Shown here piece after piece: positions 35,038 through 44,438 of a DNA stretch of 64,000 nt. Below the pieces are notes generated by a model. The model was not told the origin of the DNA and searched no databases. It saw only the letters and a list, made by a program, of their open reading frames with translations. The translations under genes and the position numbers were made by a program. Each line of letters starts with the position of its first letter. Position 1 is the first letter of the stretch. Source of the DNA: Verrucomicrobiaceae bacterium UBA7681 (GTDB lineage: Bacteria > Verrucomicrobiota > Verrucomicrobiia > Verrucomicrobiales > Verrucomicrobiaceae); assembly GCA_002482965.1 (NCBI GenBank), contig DLGZ01000048.1, positions 95,709 through 159,708 of the forward strand, read 5' to 3'.

Positions 35038-35595
35038 ATGAAATGCGACGTTTGCGAAAATGAGGCCACCGTGTTCCTCACCCAGATCATCAACGGTCAG
35101 ATGACCACGGTGAATCTGTGTGAGACCTGTTCGAAGGCCAAAGGCGTGACCGAGGAGACCGGCTTCGGTCTTGCGGAAGCATTTCTGAGTCCCTCCCACC
35201 GAACGGAGTCTGACACGATGGAGATTGTGTGTGACGCCTGCGGCTTCACCGCCTCACAACTGAAAAAGATTGGCCGCATGGGCTGCCCGGAATGCTATGC
35301 AGCCTTCCGCGATGGATTGGACGGGCTGCTGCGCAACATGCACAAGGGAACCCGGCATGTGGGCAAGCGCCCGAGCCACACCAGCGCCGTCGCACCGCAA
35401 ATACTTCCCCGTCAGCGAGCTACTTCCGTGAAGGAAGCCTCCCCGTCTGCCCCCGTGGTCCCTCCCGTTGTGCCACCACCGGACGTCGCCAAATTGCGCG
35501 CCGAACTCGATCTGGCCGTCAGTGAGGAACGCTACGAGGATGCAGCCAAACTGAAATCCGAGATCGAAAGTCTCCAGCCCAAGGCCTCCAAATGA
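35038..35595 (+). CDS. mcsA: McsA-like zinc-finger activator with UVR motif
   Basis: A 185-residue McsA homologue, the activator and adaptor of the arginine kinase McsB. Four CxxC pairs (CDVC, CETC, CDAC, CPEC) form two zinc-ribbon modules in residues 1-100. The middle is a disordered Pro/Ser/Val stretch. The C-terminus carries a UVR/UvrB-UvrC motif (LRAELDLAVSEERYEDAAKLKSEIESL). ATG at 35038 (MKCDVC) fits the family; an ATG 24 bases upstream would add only residues with no family character. First gene of an mcsA-mcsB-clpC cluster. Confidence 0.9.
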   Translation: MKCDVCENEATVFLTQIINGQMTTVNLCETCSKAKGVTEETGFGLAEAFLSPSHRTESDTMEIVCDACGFTASQLKKIGRMGCPECYAAFRDGLDGLLRNMHKGTRHVGKRPSHTSAVAPQILPRQRATSVKEASPSAPVVPPVVPPPDVAKLRAELDLAVSEERYEDAAKLKSEIESLQPKASK

Positions 35596-35671
35596 AGGCT
35601 GCCGCAGGTGGAATCATCCTTCCGCGTCATTCAACGCGTATCCCTCCTGCACCGTCCAACTTCGTAATCTC

Positions 35672-36796
35672 ATGATGCGTTTTGCCACATTGATCAAGAA
35701 CCCCGCCGACTGGATGAAAGGCGCGGGGCCGCACTCCGACGTCGTCATGACTTCGCGCGTGCGACTTGCTCGCAATCTCCGGGGCTACCCCTTCCCCGGC
35801 TTCAGCCAGGAGCGCCAGCGTATCGAGCTGCTGGAGCGTGCACGCCCGGTGGTGGAAGAGCTGCCCGAAATGCGGGACGGCTACAGCGAGGACTACACTG
35901 AACTCAGCAAGATCCGCAAACAGGTGCTGGTGGAGCGCCATCTCGTCAGCCGTGAGCATGCGGCCCGCTCCTCCGGCTGCGCTGTGGTTGTGGACCGCAA
36001 GCAGAGCATCTCCATCATGATCAATGAGGAGGATCACTTCCGCATTCAGGGCATCCGTCCGGGGCTGAACCTTACCAGCGCCTTTGAAGTGGTGGACCGC
36101 GTGGACACAGAGCTGGAAGGCCTGCTGCCCTATGCGTTTGACCCCAAGCTCGGCTACCTCACCGCCTGCCCAACCAATCTCGGCACTGGCATGCGCGCCT
36201 CCGTCATGCTGCATCTGCCAGCCCTGGTGCTCACCGAGCAGATCAACCCGGTGATCAAGGCCATTGGCAAGATCGGCCTCGCTGTGCGCGGGCTCTACGG
36301 CGAAGGCACCGAGGCTCTCGGCAACCTGTTCCAGATCTCCAACCAGCACACGCTGGGTGAGGCGGAGCCAGAGATCATCGCCCAGATCGAAAAAGTCATT
36401 GAGGGTGTCGTCCGCTCCGAAGTCACAGCCCGCGCCAAGCTCAAAGAGGACCACCAGACCATGCTGCGTGACCAGATCGGGCGCGCATTCGCCATTTTGA
36501 GGTATGCGCACATCCTTACCTCCAAAGAGGCATTGAACCTGCTATCCATGCTTCGTCTCGGTGCAGATCTCGACCTTGTCGGGAACTGCGACCGCAGCCT
36601 GATCGACATGCTTCTGCTTGAAATTCAACCTGCTCATCTGCAGCTCAATGCTGCGCGTGAATTGTCCCCTGAAGAGCGAGACAGCATGCGCGCTGATTTA
36701 ACCCGCACGCGGTTGCAATCCATCGACGGCCCGGGTAGTTTTCCGCCATCACAATCTAACAACGGAGGCACTACCTCCCCCACCCATGATGAATAA
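35672..36796 (+). CDS. mcsB: Protein-arginine kinase
   Basis: A 374-residue phosphagen-kinase-fold enzyme that phosphorylates arginine residues, marking proteins for ClpC-dependent degradation. McsB features are visible: SDVVMTSRVRLARNLRGYPFP at the N-terminus, the SREHAARSSGCAVVV region, INEEDHFRIQ, and the substrate/phosphate segment YLTACPTNLGTGMRASVMLHLP. A ~30-residue Ser/Asn-rich tail follows the family core. It ends 11 bp inside the clpC start, indicating coupled translation. Well outside the Firmicutes where this system is best known. Confidence 0.95.
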   Translation: MMRFATLIKNPADWMKGAGPHSDVVMTSRVRLARNLRGYPFPGFSQERQRIELLERARPVVEELPEMRDGYSEDYTELSKIRKQVLVERHLVSREHAARSSGCAVVVDRKQSISIMINEEDHFRIQGIRPGLNLTSAFEVVDRVDTELEGLLPYAFDPKLGYLTACPTNLGTGMRASVMLHLPALVLTEQINPVIKAIGKIGLAVRGLYGEGTEALGNLFQISNQHTLGEAEPEIIAQIEKVIEGVVRSEVTARAKLKEDHQTMLRDQIGRAFAILRYAHILTSKEALNLLSMLRLGADLDLVGNCDRSLIDMLLLEIQPAHLQLNAARELSPEERDSMRADLTRTRLQSIDGPGSFPPSQSNNGGTTSPTHDE

Positions 36797-39317
36797 TTTC
36801 ACTCCACGCGCCCAACAGGTTTTGGCCCTTGCCCGCAAGGAAGCCGATCGTTTCAACCACAATTACGTCGGCACAGAGCATCTCCTGCTTGGGCTGATCA
36901 AACTCGGCCAGGGGGTCGCAGTCAACGTTTTGACCAAGCTCGGCCTCGATCTCGAAACCGTGCGCATGCAGGTCGAGCAGCAGGTCGGCTCCGGCCCTGA
37001 GACCAAGATGGTCGGCAACATTCCCTACACCCCGAGGGTGAAGAAGGTGCTCGCCCTGGCCTCGAAGGAAGCCAAGGCGCTGAACCACAGCTATGTCGGC
37101 ACGGAGCACATCCTGCTCGGCCTCCTTCGCGAAGGCGAAGGTGTGGCCGCCCAAGTGCTGCGCAATCTCGATGTGAACCTCGACAAGGCGCGCAGCGAAA
37201 TCCTCAAGGAACTCGATCCAAACTTCTCCTCCCAGAATGAAGAGGAGGAGGAAGAAAGTGAGCCCGCCAACCCCGCCGGCAACACGCCTGCAGGCGACAA
37301 GAAGAAGAACGAGAAGACCCCGGCCCTCAAAGCTTTCGGTCGCGACCTCACTGAGCTCGCCATCAAGGGTGAAATGGACCCTGTCATCGGCCGCTCGGAA
37401 GAAATCGCCCGCGTCATCCAGATCCTCTGCCGCCGCACCAAGAACAACCCGGTACTCATCGGTGAAGCTGGCGTCGGCAAGACCGCCATCGTCGAAGGTC
37501 TGGCCCAGGAAATTGCCGCCGGCAACGTTCCCGAAATCCTGCGCGACAAGAAAGTCATCACCCTCGATCTCGCACTCATGGTCGCTGGCACGAAGTATCG
37601 CGGCCAGTTTGAAGAGCGCATCAAGGCGGTCATGGATGAAATCCGCCGCAACAAGAACGTCATTCTCTTCATCGACGAGCTGCACACCATCGTGGGTGCT
37701 GGCGGCGCTGAAGGCGCGATGGATGCCAGCAACATCATCAAACCCGCGCTCAGCCGTGGCGAGCTGCAATGCGTCGGAGCCACCACGCTCAATGAATACC
37801 GCAAGTACATCGAGAAGGACTCCGCGCTTGAACGCCGCTTCCAGAGCGTGAAGATCGAGGAGCCATCCGTCGAGGACGCCATCAAGATTCTCTTTGGTCT
37901 GCGTGGCAAATACGAGCTGCACCACAAGGCGAAGTACAGTGAAGACGCGCTCAGGTCTGCCGTGAATCTCAGCTCACGTTACCTGCCCTCCCGCTTCCTG
38001 CCGGACAAGGCCATCGACATCATGGACGAAGCCGGCTCCAAGGCCCGAATCGCCGCCATGACCCGTCCGCCCGAGCTCAAGGTGATCGAAGGTGAGATCG
38101 AGGAGATCCGCGTCGAGAAGGAAGGTTCCATCAAGGAGCAGGACTTCGAAAAAGCTGCGAGCCTGCGTGACCGTGAGAAGAACGCGAAGAAGCGTTTTGA
38201 TGACGTGCTGGAAACCTGGCGCACCAACAATCAGGAGCGCATCGTTGACGTCACGGAAGAGGACATCATGTCCGTCGTGTCCAAGTGGACCGGCGTTCCG
38301 CTGCAACGCATGGAACAGGCTGAAGCCGAGAAACTCCTCAAGATGGAAACCGAGCTCAAGGGCAAGGTCATCGGCCAGGACGAAGCCGTCATCGCCATCA
38401 GCAAGGCCCTGCGCCGTTCCCGCGCCGACCTCAAGGATCCACGCCGCCCAATCGGCTCCTTCCTCTTCCTCGGCCCAACTGGCGTCGGCAAGACCTTCCT
38501 CGCGAAGAACCTCGCCGAATTCATGTTTGGCACGGCTGATTCACTGATCCAGATCGACATGTCCGAGTACATGGAGAAGCACACCGCCAGCCGTCTGATT
38601 GGTGCGCCTCCTGGATACGTCGGTTATGAAGAAGGTGGCCAGCTTTCCGAAGCTGTGCGCCGTCGCCCTTACTCCGTGATCTTGTTCGACGAAGTCGAAA
38701 AAGCGCATCCGGATGTCATGCATCTGCTCCTGCAGATTCTCGAAGAAGGCCAGGTCACCGACAACTTCGGCCGCAAGATCGACTTCCGGAACACCATCGT
38801 CATCCTCACCTCCAACATCGGTGCGGAGCAGATCAAACGCCAGACCAGCCTGGGCTTCATGGCCATGCAGGAAGACGCTGCCGACAACGCCGGCATCAAA
38901 GGCAAGATCACCGAAGCCGCGAAGAAGTTCTTCAAGCCCGAGTTCCTCAACCGTCTCGACGACATCGTCATCTTCCGCATGCTCGAGAAGGAGCAGCTCA
39001 ACAAGATCGTCGATCTCGAAGTCAGCAAAGTGGTCGCCCGCCTCAAGAAGAAGAACATCCATATCACGCTCGACGACAGCGCCCGCGAGTTCCTCATGAA
39101 GGAAGGCTTTGATCCACAGTATGGCGCGCGTCCGATGCGCCGTGCCGTGGAGAAAAACATCGAAGACCCGCTGGCTGAGCATCTCCTGCGCGGTGACATC
39201 CGCGAAGGCGACACCGTCAAGGTCTCCCACGATGAAGAGCATAAGCGCCTCAAATTTGCCGCCGACGAGCGCGAAACCACTGCCATTCCGGCTCCGGCCG
39301 AAACGCCAGCCCCTTAA
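36786..39317 (+). CDS. clpC: ClpC-type AAA+ unfoldase
   Basis: An 843-residue Clp ATPase. It has a double Clp-N repeat (residues 1-145, FTPRAQQVLALARKEA), an AAA-1 domain with Walker A GEAGVGKT (~228) and the LFIDELHT Walker B, a coiled middle domain with a UVR-like DFEKAASLRDREKNAKKR segment, and an AAA-2 domain with GPTGVGKT (~565). An acidic linker (EEEEESEPAN) joins Clp-N to AAA-1. It would feed ClpP and read phospho-arginine tags through Clp-N. Two consecutive Mets start the gene inside mcsB; no clpP is in the window. Confidence 0.96.
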   Translation: MMNNFTPRAQQVLALARKEADRFNHNYVGTEHLLLGLIKLGQGVAVNVLTKLGLDLETVRMQVEQQVGSGPETKMVGNIPYTPRVKKVLALASKEAKALNHSYVGTEHILLGLLREGEGVAAQVLRNLDVNLDKARSEILKELDPNFSSQNEEEEEESEPANPAGNTPAGDKKKNEKTPALKAFGRDLTELAIKGEMDPVIGRSEEIARVIQILCRRTKNNPVLIGEAGVGKTAIVEGLAQEIAAGNVPEILRDKKVITLDLALMVAGTKYRGQFEERIKAVMDEIRRNKNVILFIDELHTIVGAGGAEGAMDASNIIKPALSRGELQCVGATTLNEYRKYIEKDSALERRFQSVKIEEPSVEDAIKILFGLRGKYELHHKAKYSEDALRSAVNLSSRYLPSRFLPDKAIDIMDEAGSKARIAAMTRPPELKVIEGEIEEIRVEKEGSIKEQDFEKAASLRDREKNAKKRFDDVLETWRTNNQERIVDVTEEDIMSVVSKWTGVPLQRMEQAEAEKLLKMETELKGKVIGQDEAVIAISKALRRSRADLKDPRRPIGSFLFLGPTGVGKTFLAKNLAEFMFGTADSLIQIDMSEYMEKHTASRLIGAPPGYVGYEEGGQLSEAVRRRPYSVILFDEVEKAHPDVMHLLLQILEEGQVTDNFGRKIDFRNTIVILTSNIGAEQIKRQTSLGFMAMQEDAADNAGIKGKITEAAKKFFKPEFLNRLDDIVIFRMLEKEQLNKIVDLEVSKVVARLKKKNIHITLDDSAREFLMKEGFDPQYGARPMRRAVEKNIEDPLAEHLLRGDIREGDTVKVSHDEEHKRLKFAADERETTAIPAPAETPAP

Positions 39318-39347
39318 CCGGGAGCGATCCGCCGGGCTCTGCCTGCC

Positions 39348-40556
39348 ATGATCCGTGCCCTGATTCTCGTTTTCCTCCTCGGCAGCCTCGGTTGCTGGTT
39401 GGATCGCGAGCATCAGGCGGGACGGTTCCAGCGAGTGGACGAGTTGTTTCTCGACTTCCTCGTCGCCAACGCACGGGATCGTTTTGTCGTGGCTGATGAT
39501 CTTGCGGTTTCTTCTTCACCAGTCGTCCTGGTGAAAATGCGTCTGGCTGACAAAGCGGAATATGCAGGCTGGCCCCCGCGCCCGCTCGACTGGCAGATGG
39601 TCCTGAAGGGCCTGCAGGCCTACAATCCTGCAGTGATCGTGATTCCCGAAACTCTATTCTGGGGCCGCCCTTCGCCCGAGTTTGTGAATGAAGCAGCGCA
39701 GGCATTGGTGCCCTTTCCAAGCACCGTTTTGGGCGTTGAGGCCCAGCTGGCAGCCAGCCGTGAGGCACCCGCATTTTTGGGCGGTCTCGAAAGCTCTCTG
39801 CCACCCTTTCAAAAGGTGCAGGGGGACATTGGATCCGTTCCGCCATTGGGGGCCTTGATTGCTGCGCCGGATGACATGCTCCGCCGGCAGGCAGAGATCG
39901 GCATTGCCGTGCCGCTTGACGCGAAGGACGCCGGCAAACTGGCTTATGCCATGCAGGAGAGCGGCCACCTGCTGCCCTCCGTCCTGGCCCAGGCACTGGC
40001 ACGTTTCACCCAGACGCCCTATGCCACACAGCGCCTGCTGCTGGGCCCTGGAGCGGGTGCTTATCTCTCGAACGGCGCTTTTGTGCCGCTCTCGGCAGCC
40101 GGTGAATTCATCATCAACACGAATCAACCGGTTCACGAGGTAGATGCGCTCCATTTGATGACATCGGAACTGGCCGAAGCTCTGTCTCCGCAGGAAAAGG
40201 CGAATCTCTCAGGTGACAAGGTGATCGTGATTGGAACCGATGATGACGCGCAAAGCAGTCTGGCACGCCTGCATGCCCAGGCACTCGCGCAGGTGCTCGC
40301 CCTGCCACGCTTGCGGCTGCTGCCGCGCTGGGCGCAATGGATCATCTGGGGGGGCGCCGGACTAGCAGGAGCCTGGATCGTGTTCTTTGTGCCGCGCAAG
40401 AAAGCCATCCTGCGCGGAACGCTTTGCATCTTCGCGGCACTGGTCACCTGCTTTCTCGCCTTCCAGTCCAGCTTGATCTGGTGCCCGCCCACGATTCCCG
40501 CCGCCTTGCTCGCGGTATCGACGGTATTTGCCCGCATCGCGGGCCGCAGGAAGTAG
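39348..40556 (+). CDS. CHASE2-like membrane sensor protein without output domain
   Basis: A 402-residue protein with an N-terminal hydrophobic anchor (LILVFLLGSLGCWL). A long extracytoplasmic domain follows (ANARDRFVVADDL, VVLVKMRLADK, GLQAYNPAVIVIPETLF, and a later INTNQPVHEVDALHL), resembling CHASE2. Two to three C-terminal helices (WIIWGGAGLAGAWIVFFV, TLCIFAALVTCFLAF) finish it. There is no kinase, cyclase or effector domain, so it is either a truncated architecture or a sensor that works with a partner. It starts 30 bp after clpC and could be co-transcribed. Confidence 0.75.
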   Translation: MIRALILVFLLGSLGCWLDREHQAGRFQRVDELFLDFLVANARDRFVVADDLAVSSSPVVLVKMRLADKAEYAGWPPRPLDWQMVLKGLQAYNPAVIVIPETLFWGRPSPEFVNEAAQALVPFPSTVLGVEAQLAASREAPAFLGGLESSLPPFQKVQGDIGSVPPLGALIAAPDDMLRRQAEIGIAVPLDAKDAGKLAYAMQESGHLLPSVLAQALARFTQTPYATQRLLLGPGAGAYLSNGAFVPLSAAGEFIINTNQPVHEVDALHLMTSELAEALSPQEKANLSGDKVIVIGTDDDAQSSLARLHAQALAQVLALPRLRLLPRWAQWIIWGGAGLAGAWIVFFVPRKKAILRGTLCIFAALVTCFLAFQSSLIWCPPTIPAALLAVSTVFARIAGRRK

Positions 40557-40560
40557 TCTC

Positions 40561-41409
40561 TTACCTTGCTGTCTTTTGGGCAGGAACGGCAAAGACCTGA
40601 ACCTCGATATAATGGTTCATCTCGTTGGCCGAGTTGCCATTGCTCCAGAGGCGAACGTAACGAACCTTGGCTGCTTTGCCTTCAATGATGCGGCCATAGT
40701 GGGTCTCAATATAGGCGGGGTCTTTGCCCTTTCCCAAGTCGGAGGTATTATCGTGATCGGAATTCCACAGGGTGGTGACACCAACCCTAAACTCAGGATC
40801 GTCCGACGCCTGAATGACGACGTCGAGGTAGGCGTGGGCAGCCTTGTGATAATGCCATACCGCGACTTTTTGCAGTGTGTGCGTGGCTTCGAGATCGATC
40901 TGCACCCACTGCTTGCCAGGCATGAGTTCGACGAAGCCCCCATCGGATCCGTCGGCATCACCGTCAGTGATCAGCGCGAGATCGCCGATGATTGGAGCCG
41001 CATCAGAAGAAGTGACCCTCTTGCCCTTTGCGACGTTCACCGTGCCTTTGAGAGCCTTGAAACTCTTGATGCGCTTCGAGTGGTCAGTTAACTCGACATT
41101 GGGAAGATCCACCACAGGAGGGCCGATGAACATTGGCTTGGGAAGATCTATGATAATTTCCACCTCCCCCATCATGCTGGAATTTGCCTGCTGGGTTCCC
41201 GTGACAAATTCCTGATCCTTCAGGCTCAGGCTCAGCAGAGGCACCGTTATGAGGGTCCCGTCTTCACGCCTTAGCAGGACATTGTCGTCCGTACGGCGGA
41301 CCAGTTCAGCCCGGACCTCATTCTGTCCGCTGGCATCCTTCCAGACGCGGTCTGCGGAGTGGAGCGCCCCCGCCGCCAGACACAGGCAGACCAGAATCCC
41401 AGGTTTCAT
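40561..41409 (-). CDS. Secreted protein with SHD1-like and discoidin (F5/8C) domains
   Basis: A 282-residue exported protein with a signal peptide (GILVCLCLAAGALHSAD). The N-terminal segment RVWKDASGQNEVRAELV-x-x-DDNVLLRREDGTLITVPLLSLSLKDQEFV is the SHD1/SLA1-like small domain common in Planctomycetes and Verrucomicrobia. The C-terminal half (about 155-282: ITDGDADGSDGGFVEL, WVQIDLEATHTLQKVAVWHYHKA, KVRYVRLWSNGN) is an F5/8 type C carbohydrate-binding-like fold. Probably binds surface polysaccharide. Convergent with the CHASE2-like gene, 4 bp apart. Confidence 0.82.
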   Translation of the reverse strand: MKPGILVCLCLAAGALHSADRVWKDASGQNEVRAELVRRTDDNVLLRREDGTLITVPLLSLSLKDQEFVTGTQQANSSMMGEVEIIIDLPKPMFIGPPVVDLPNVELTDHSKRIKSFKALKGTVNVAKGKRVTSSDAAPIIGDLALITDGDADGSDGGFVELMPGKQWVQIDLEATHTLQKVAVWHYHKAAHAYLDVVIQASDDPEFRVGVTTLWNSDHDNTSDLGKGKDPAYIETHYGRIIEGKAAKVRYVRLWSNGNSANEMNHYIEVQVFAVPAQKTAR

Positions 41410-41585
41410 CAGCCGTCGTTTCTGGTGGGTGCGCATGAGGCCCAAAGGTGAAACAAGAACACGGGGCAGCAACCAGATAGCAGGCCTCTGCCATGCCGGC
41501 GTATGGCGGTTGCCACCCTCAATTAGCCCTTGTGGAACACTGGCAAGCCCCTAGTGTCGCCCTCCCTTCCCCCAAAAAATAAAGC

Positions 41586-42944
41586 ATGCGTTTCCGCAAC
41601 CTGACCCGCCGACGTGAGATCGGCGCCAATTCCTACCTTCTCGAAGCCGGAGATTCTCGCGTCGTGCTGGATTCCGGCATGCACCCCAAACGCGCAGGCT
41701 ACGATGCCCTGCCGGATTTTGGCCCCCTGCCGCACAAGTCCGTCAACGCCGCGATCATCACGCACGCGCATCACGATCACATCGGCTCCATGCCCGTGCT
41801 GCAGCGCAAGCAGCCGAACACCTCCGTGCTGATGACCGAAATCACCGGGGAACTCGCCTCCGCGATGTTGCACAATTCCGTCAACGTGATGACGAAGCAG
41901 CGCGAGGAGGAAAGCATCACCGAGTATCCGCTCTTCACCCACCGTGAACTCGATGACATCCGCGCCAAGTGGATTTACCGTGACATCGACCGCCCGTTTG
42001 AGATCCCAGACACCAATCTGGAGGCCACCATGTTCGACGCCGGCCACATCCTTGGTTCGACCGGCGTTCTGGTCCGTGAAGGCAGCAATACGTTGTTCTA
42101 CACCGGCGATGTGAATTTCGAGGCGCAGACGATCTGTCGCGCCGCCGACTTCCCCACCAGTGGCATCGACGTCATGATCGCTGAGACGACTCGTGGCGAT
42201 TACGCCCGCCCAGAAGGCTTTTCCCGCAAAGGAGAAAAAGAACGTCTCGCCGGAGTGATCCGCGAAACACATGAAGCCGGTGGTGCCGTCATGATCCCGG
42301 TCTTTGCCCTCGGCAAGACGCAGGAAGTCATGATGATGCTGCACGAACTGCATCAGGAAGGCCTCATCCCCGAGATGCCGCTCTACATTGGCGGTCTTAG
42401 CACCAAGATCACCGTGCTTTACGATCACTATGCCTCCCGCAGCCGCCGCAGCTATCCAGGCTTCCGCCTGCTGGATGACATGAAGATGCTCGTGCCACGC
42501 AAGAGCAAGAAGCGCGTGGAGCTGGTTTCCAGCCCGCGCTCTCTTTTCGCGCTCTCCAGCGGCATGATGACGGAGCACACCGTCTCCAACACCTTCGCGC
42601 AAAAGTTCCTCGATAACCCGCGCAACACCGTCTGCTTCGTCGGCTACACCGACCCCGATTCCCCCGGCTACAAGATCAGAAACGCCGCTCCCGGCACGAT
42701 GATCAAACTCGCCAAAGACATGCCTGCCGTGGCCCTGAACGCCCGCATCGCGAGCTTTGACCTCAGCGCCCATGCTTCACGTGAGCAGATCGCCGAATAC
42801 ATCGAGAAAGTGAAGCCCAAGAAGCTCCTGCTCGTCCACGGTGAAGAGCCTGCGCAGATGTGGTTCACCCGTCGCTTCAACGAAACCATCCCCGGGACTG
42901 AAATCATTCGCCCCGAGCCCCATCAGCCGATCGATCTCTGGTAA
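41586..42944 (+). CDS. Beta-CASP metallo-beta-lactamase-fold RNase, CPSF/YSH1-like
   Basis: A 452-residue predicted RNA-processing nuclease. The metallo-beta-lactamase zinc motif is THAHHDHIG (HxHxDH), followed by AGHILGS and TGDVNFE metal ligands. The beta-CASP insert shows VMIPVFALGKTQEVMMML, and the C-terminus carries DLSAHASREQI and LLLVHGE. It lacks the long C-terminal dimerisation domain of RNase J, fitting the archaeal/eukaryotic CPSF-like subgroup found in many bacteria. Ten bases upstream of folA. Confidence 0.93.
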   Translation: MRFRNLTRRREIGANSYLLEAGDSRVVLDSGMHPKRAGYDALPDFGPLPHKSVNAAIITHAHHDHIGSMPVLQRKQPNTSVLMTEITGELASAMLHNSVNVMTKQREEESITEYPLFTHRELDDIRAKWIYRDIDRPFEIPDTNLEATMFDAGHILGSTGVLVREGSNTLFYTGDVNFEAQTICRAADFPTSGIDVMIAETTRGDYARPEGFSRKGEKERLAGVIRETHEAGGAVMIPVFALGKTQEVMMMLHELHQEGLIPEMPLYIGGLSTKITVLYDHYASRSRRSYPGFRLLDDMKMLVPRKSKKRVELVSSPRSLFALSSGMMTEHTVSNTFAQKFLDNPRNTVCFVGYTDPDSPGYKIRNAAPGTMIKLAKDMPAVALNARIASFDLSAHASREQIAEYIEKVKPKKLLLVHGEEPAQMWFTRRFNETIPGTEIIRPEPHQPIDLW

Positions 42945-42953
42945 CTTCCGGCC

Positions 42954-43436
42954 ATGCCGCGCCTCATCGCCATTGTCGCCATGTCCAGCAACCGCGTCAT
43001 TGGGCGCGAGGGCAAGCTGCCGTGGCATTACCCGGAAGACCTGAAGTTCTTCAAGCGCACCACCCTTGGCCACCCCATCCTCATGGGGCGTGCGACGTTC
43101 GACTCGATTGGCAGGCCGCTGCCGGGACGCCAGAACATCGTCTTGAGCACGACCATGGCACCGCGTGAAGGCGTGACCGTCATCCGCAGCACCGCCGAGC
43201 TGGCTCAAGCCTGCGCCGCCGCCGCCGACACCGTCTTTGTCATCGGCGGTGCCCGTGTGTTCGAAGAACTCCTGCCGCAATGTGATGGCCTCTTCCTGAC
43301 CTACATCACCAAAGAATACGAAGGCGATGTCTTGCTTCCGCGTTTCGAGCACCTGTTCCGCCTCAAGGAGGTAGTCGGACAGTTTGAAGATCTGGAGTTC
43401 CGCTATTACGAGAGAGCCGATGTGTCAGGGGCATAA
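42954..43436 (+). CDS. folA: Dihydrofolate reductase
   Basis: A 160-residue enzyme reducing dihydrofolate to tetrahydrofolate with NADPH. The family motifs are IAIVAMSSNRVIGREGKLPWHYPEDLKFFK, MGRATFDSIGRPLPGRQNIVLS and VFVIGGARVFEELLP. Length is standard. Closely follows the beta-CASP nuclease gene (9 bp), so the two likely share a transcript, although no functional link is evident. No thymidylate synthase gene lies adjacent. Confidence 0.96.
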   Translation: MPRLIAIVAMSSNRVIGREGKLPWHYPEDLKFFKRTTLGHPILMGRATFDSIGRPLPGRQNIVLSTTMAPREGVTVIRSTAELAQACAAAADTVFVIGGARVFEELLPQCDGLFLTYITKEYEGDVLLPRFEHLFRLKEVVGQFEDLEFRYYERADVSGA

Positions 43437-43442
43437 GTGCCA

Positions 43443-44438
43443 TCAATTCTCCACCTTCACCAGTGCGACACGACGGTTCTTCGCACGGCCTTCTTCGTTG
43501 CTGTTGCTGGCGATCGGGCACTGGTAGCCAACACCGCATGGCGTGAGCCGTGAGGCAGCCGAGGGCAGCCTCTTGCTCAGCGCGGCGACCACGGACGCGG
43601 CACGGTTTTGGGAAAGCTCAATGTTACCTTCAAATTTGCCCACGGTATCTGTATGGCCGACGACGAGCAGACGTAGAGCGGGGTCGGACTTCAGCAGTTT
43701 AGCCACTTCTTCGAGCGTGGCGTCGGACTCCGGCTTTAGCGCAGCGGAGCCAGTATCAAAGTGAAAGCCATAGAGATTCACCGAACCCTGCTGGATGATC
43801 CCTGATGCCATTTCCTCGGCTTTGACGAGCACCATTTTTTCCTCCAGGGCCTGAGTCTCGATCAGATCAACCGCAATCACGGGCACTCCGGGTTGCGGCT
43901 GCAATTCCTTCGGCGTGACGGTACCTGCTTTATAGTTTGCGACGAAGAGCGCCAAGTGCGCACCACCTTTCTTCGCGGCAAGGTAGCGCGCACCGGGGTG
44001 GCAGATGGCAAAGGTGCCGCCAGGCCGGTTCGCAAAAAGTGAGTGAAACAGCAGACCTTTGCCAGCACTGAGTTCCTCACCCGTGCCCTCCCACAGCGTC
44101 TCCCAGCCTCCGGCGGCGAGTTCGCTCTGATAGTTTTTAAAGACTTCCAGCGCCGTGCGGTTTGGATCATTGCTGACATAAGTGACCCTTGTGACCTTGC
44201 CATCCAGCGTGAGACTCTTGGCAAAGAGATTCACATTCCCAGGCTTTTTGGTCAGTTTTCCCAGAGGCAGCGTGTAGCTTTCAAAAGCCTTCTCCTCGTA
44301 AAAGGTGGTTCGTGTGCCTTCATAGCGCTTCAATCCTGCCGGGTCTTTAGAACCGGGAATATCCTCTGAACTCTGAGCGCGCAGGGATGATGACAGGCCG
44401 GTAAACAGGGCGACGAAGGCGATCAGCTTGAGGTTCAT
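43443..44438 (-). CDS. Secreted OmpA-family outer membrane protein
   Basis: A 331-residue exported protein. A signal peptide (KLIAFVALFTGLSSSLRAQ) is followed by a globular region of unknown type (about 25-200, with LFAKSLTLDGKVTRVTYVSND). The OmpA peptidoglycan-binding domain occupies about residues 215-331 (FHFDTGSAALKPESDATLEEVA, VVGHTDTVGKFEGN, LSQNRAASV, NRRVALVKVE). A cell-wall anchored envelope protein. The mid-domain resembles that of DUF4892-like proteins, but I do not claim it. Convergent with folA. Confidence 0.87.
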   Translation of the reverse strand: MNLKLIAFVALFTGLSSSLRAQSSEDIPGSKDPAGLKRYEGTRTTFYEEKAFESYTLPLGKLTKKPGNVNLFAKSLTLDGKVTRVTYVSNDPNRTALEVFKNYQSELAAGGWETLWEGTGEELSAGKGLLFHSLFANRPGGTFAICHPGARYLAAKKGGAHLALFVANYKAGTVTPKELQPQPGVPVIAVDLIETQALEEKMVLVKAEEMASGIIQQGSVNLYGFHFDTGSAALKPESDATLEEVAKLLKSDPALRLLVVGHTDTVGKFEGNIELSQNRAASVVAALSKRLPSAASRLTPCGVGYQCPIASNSNEEGRAKNRRVALVKVEN

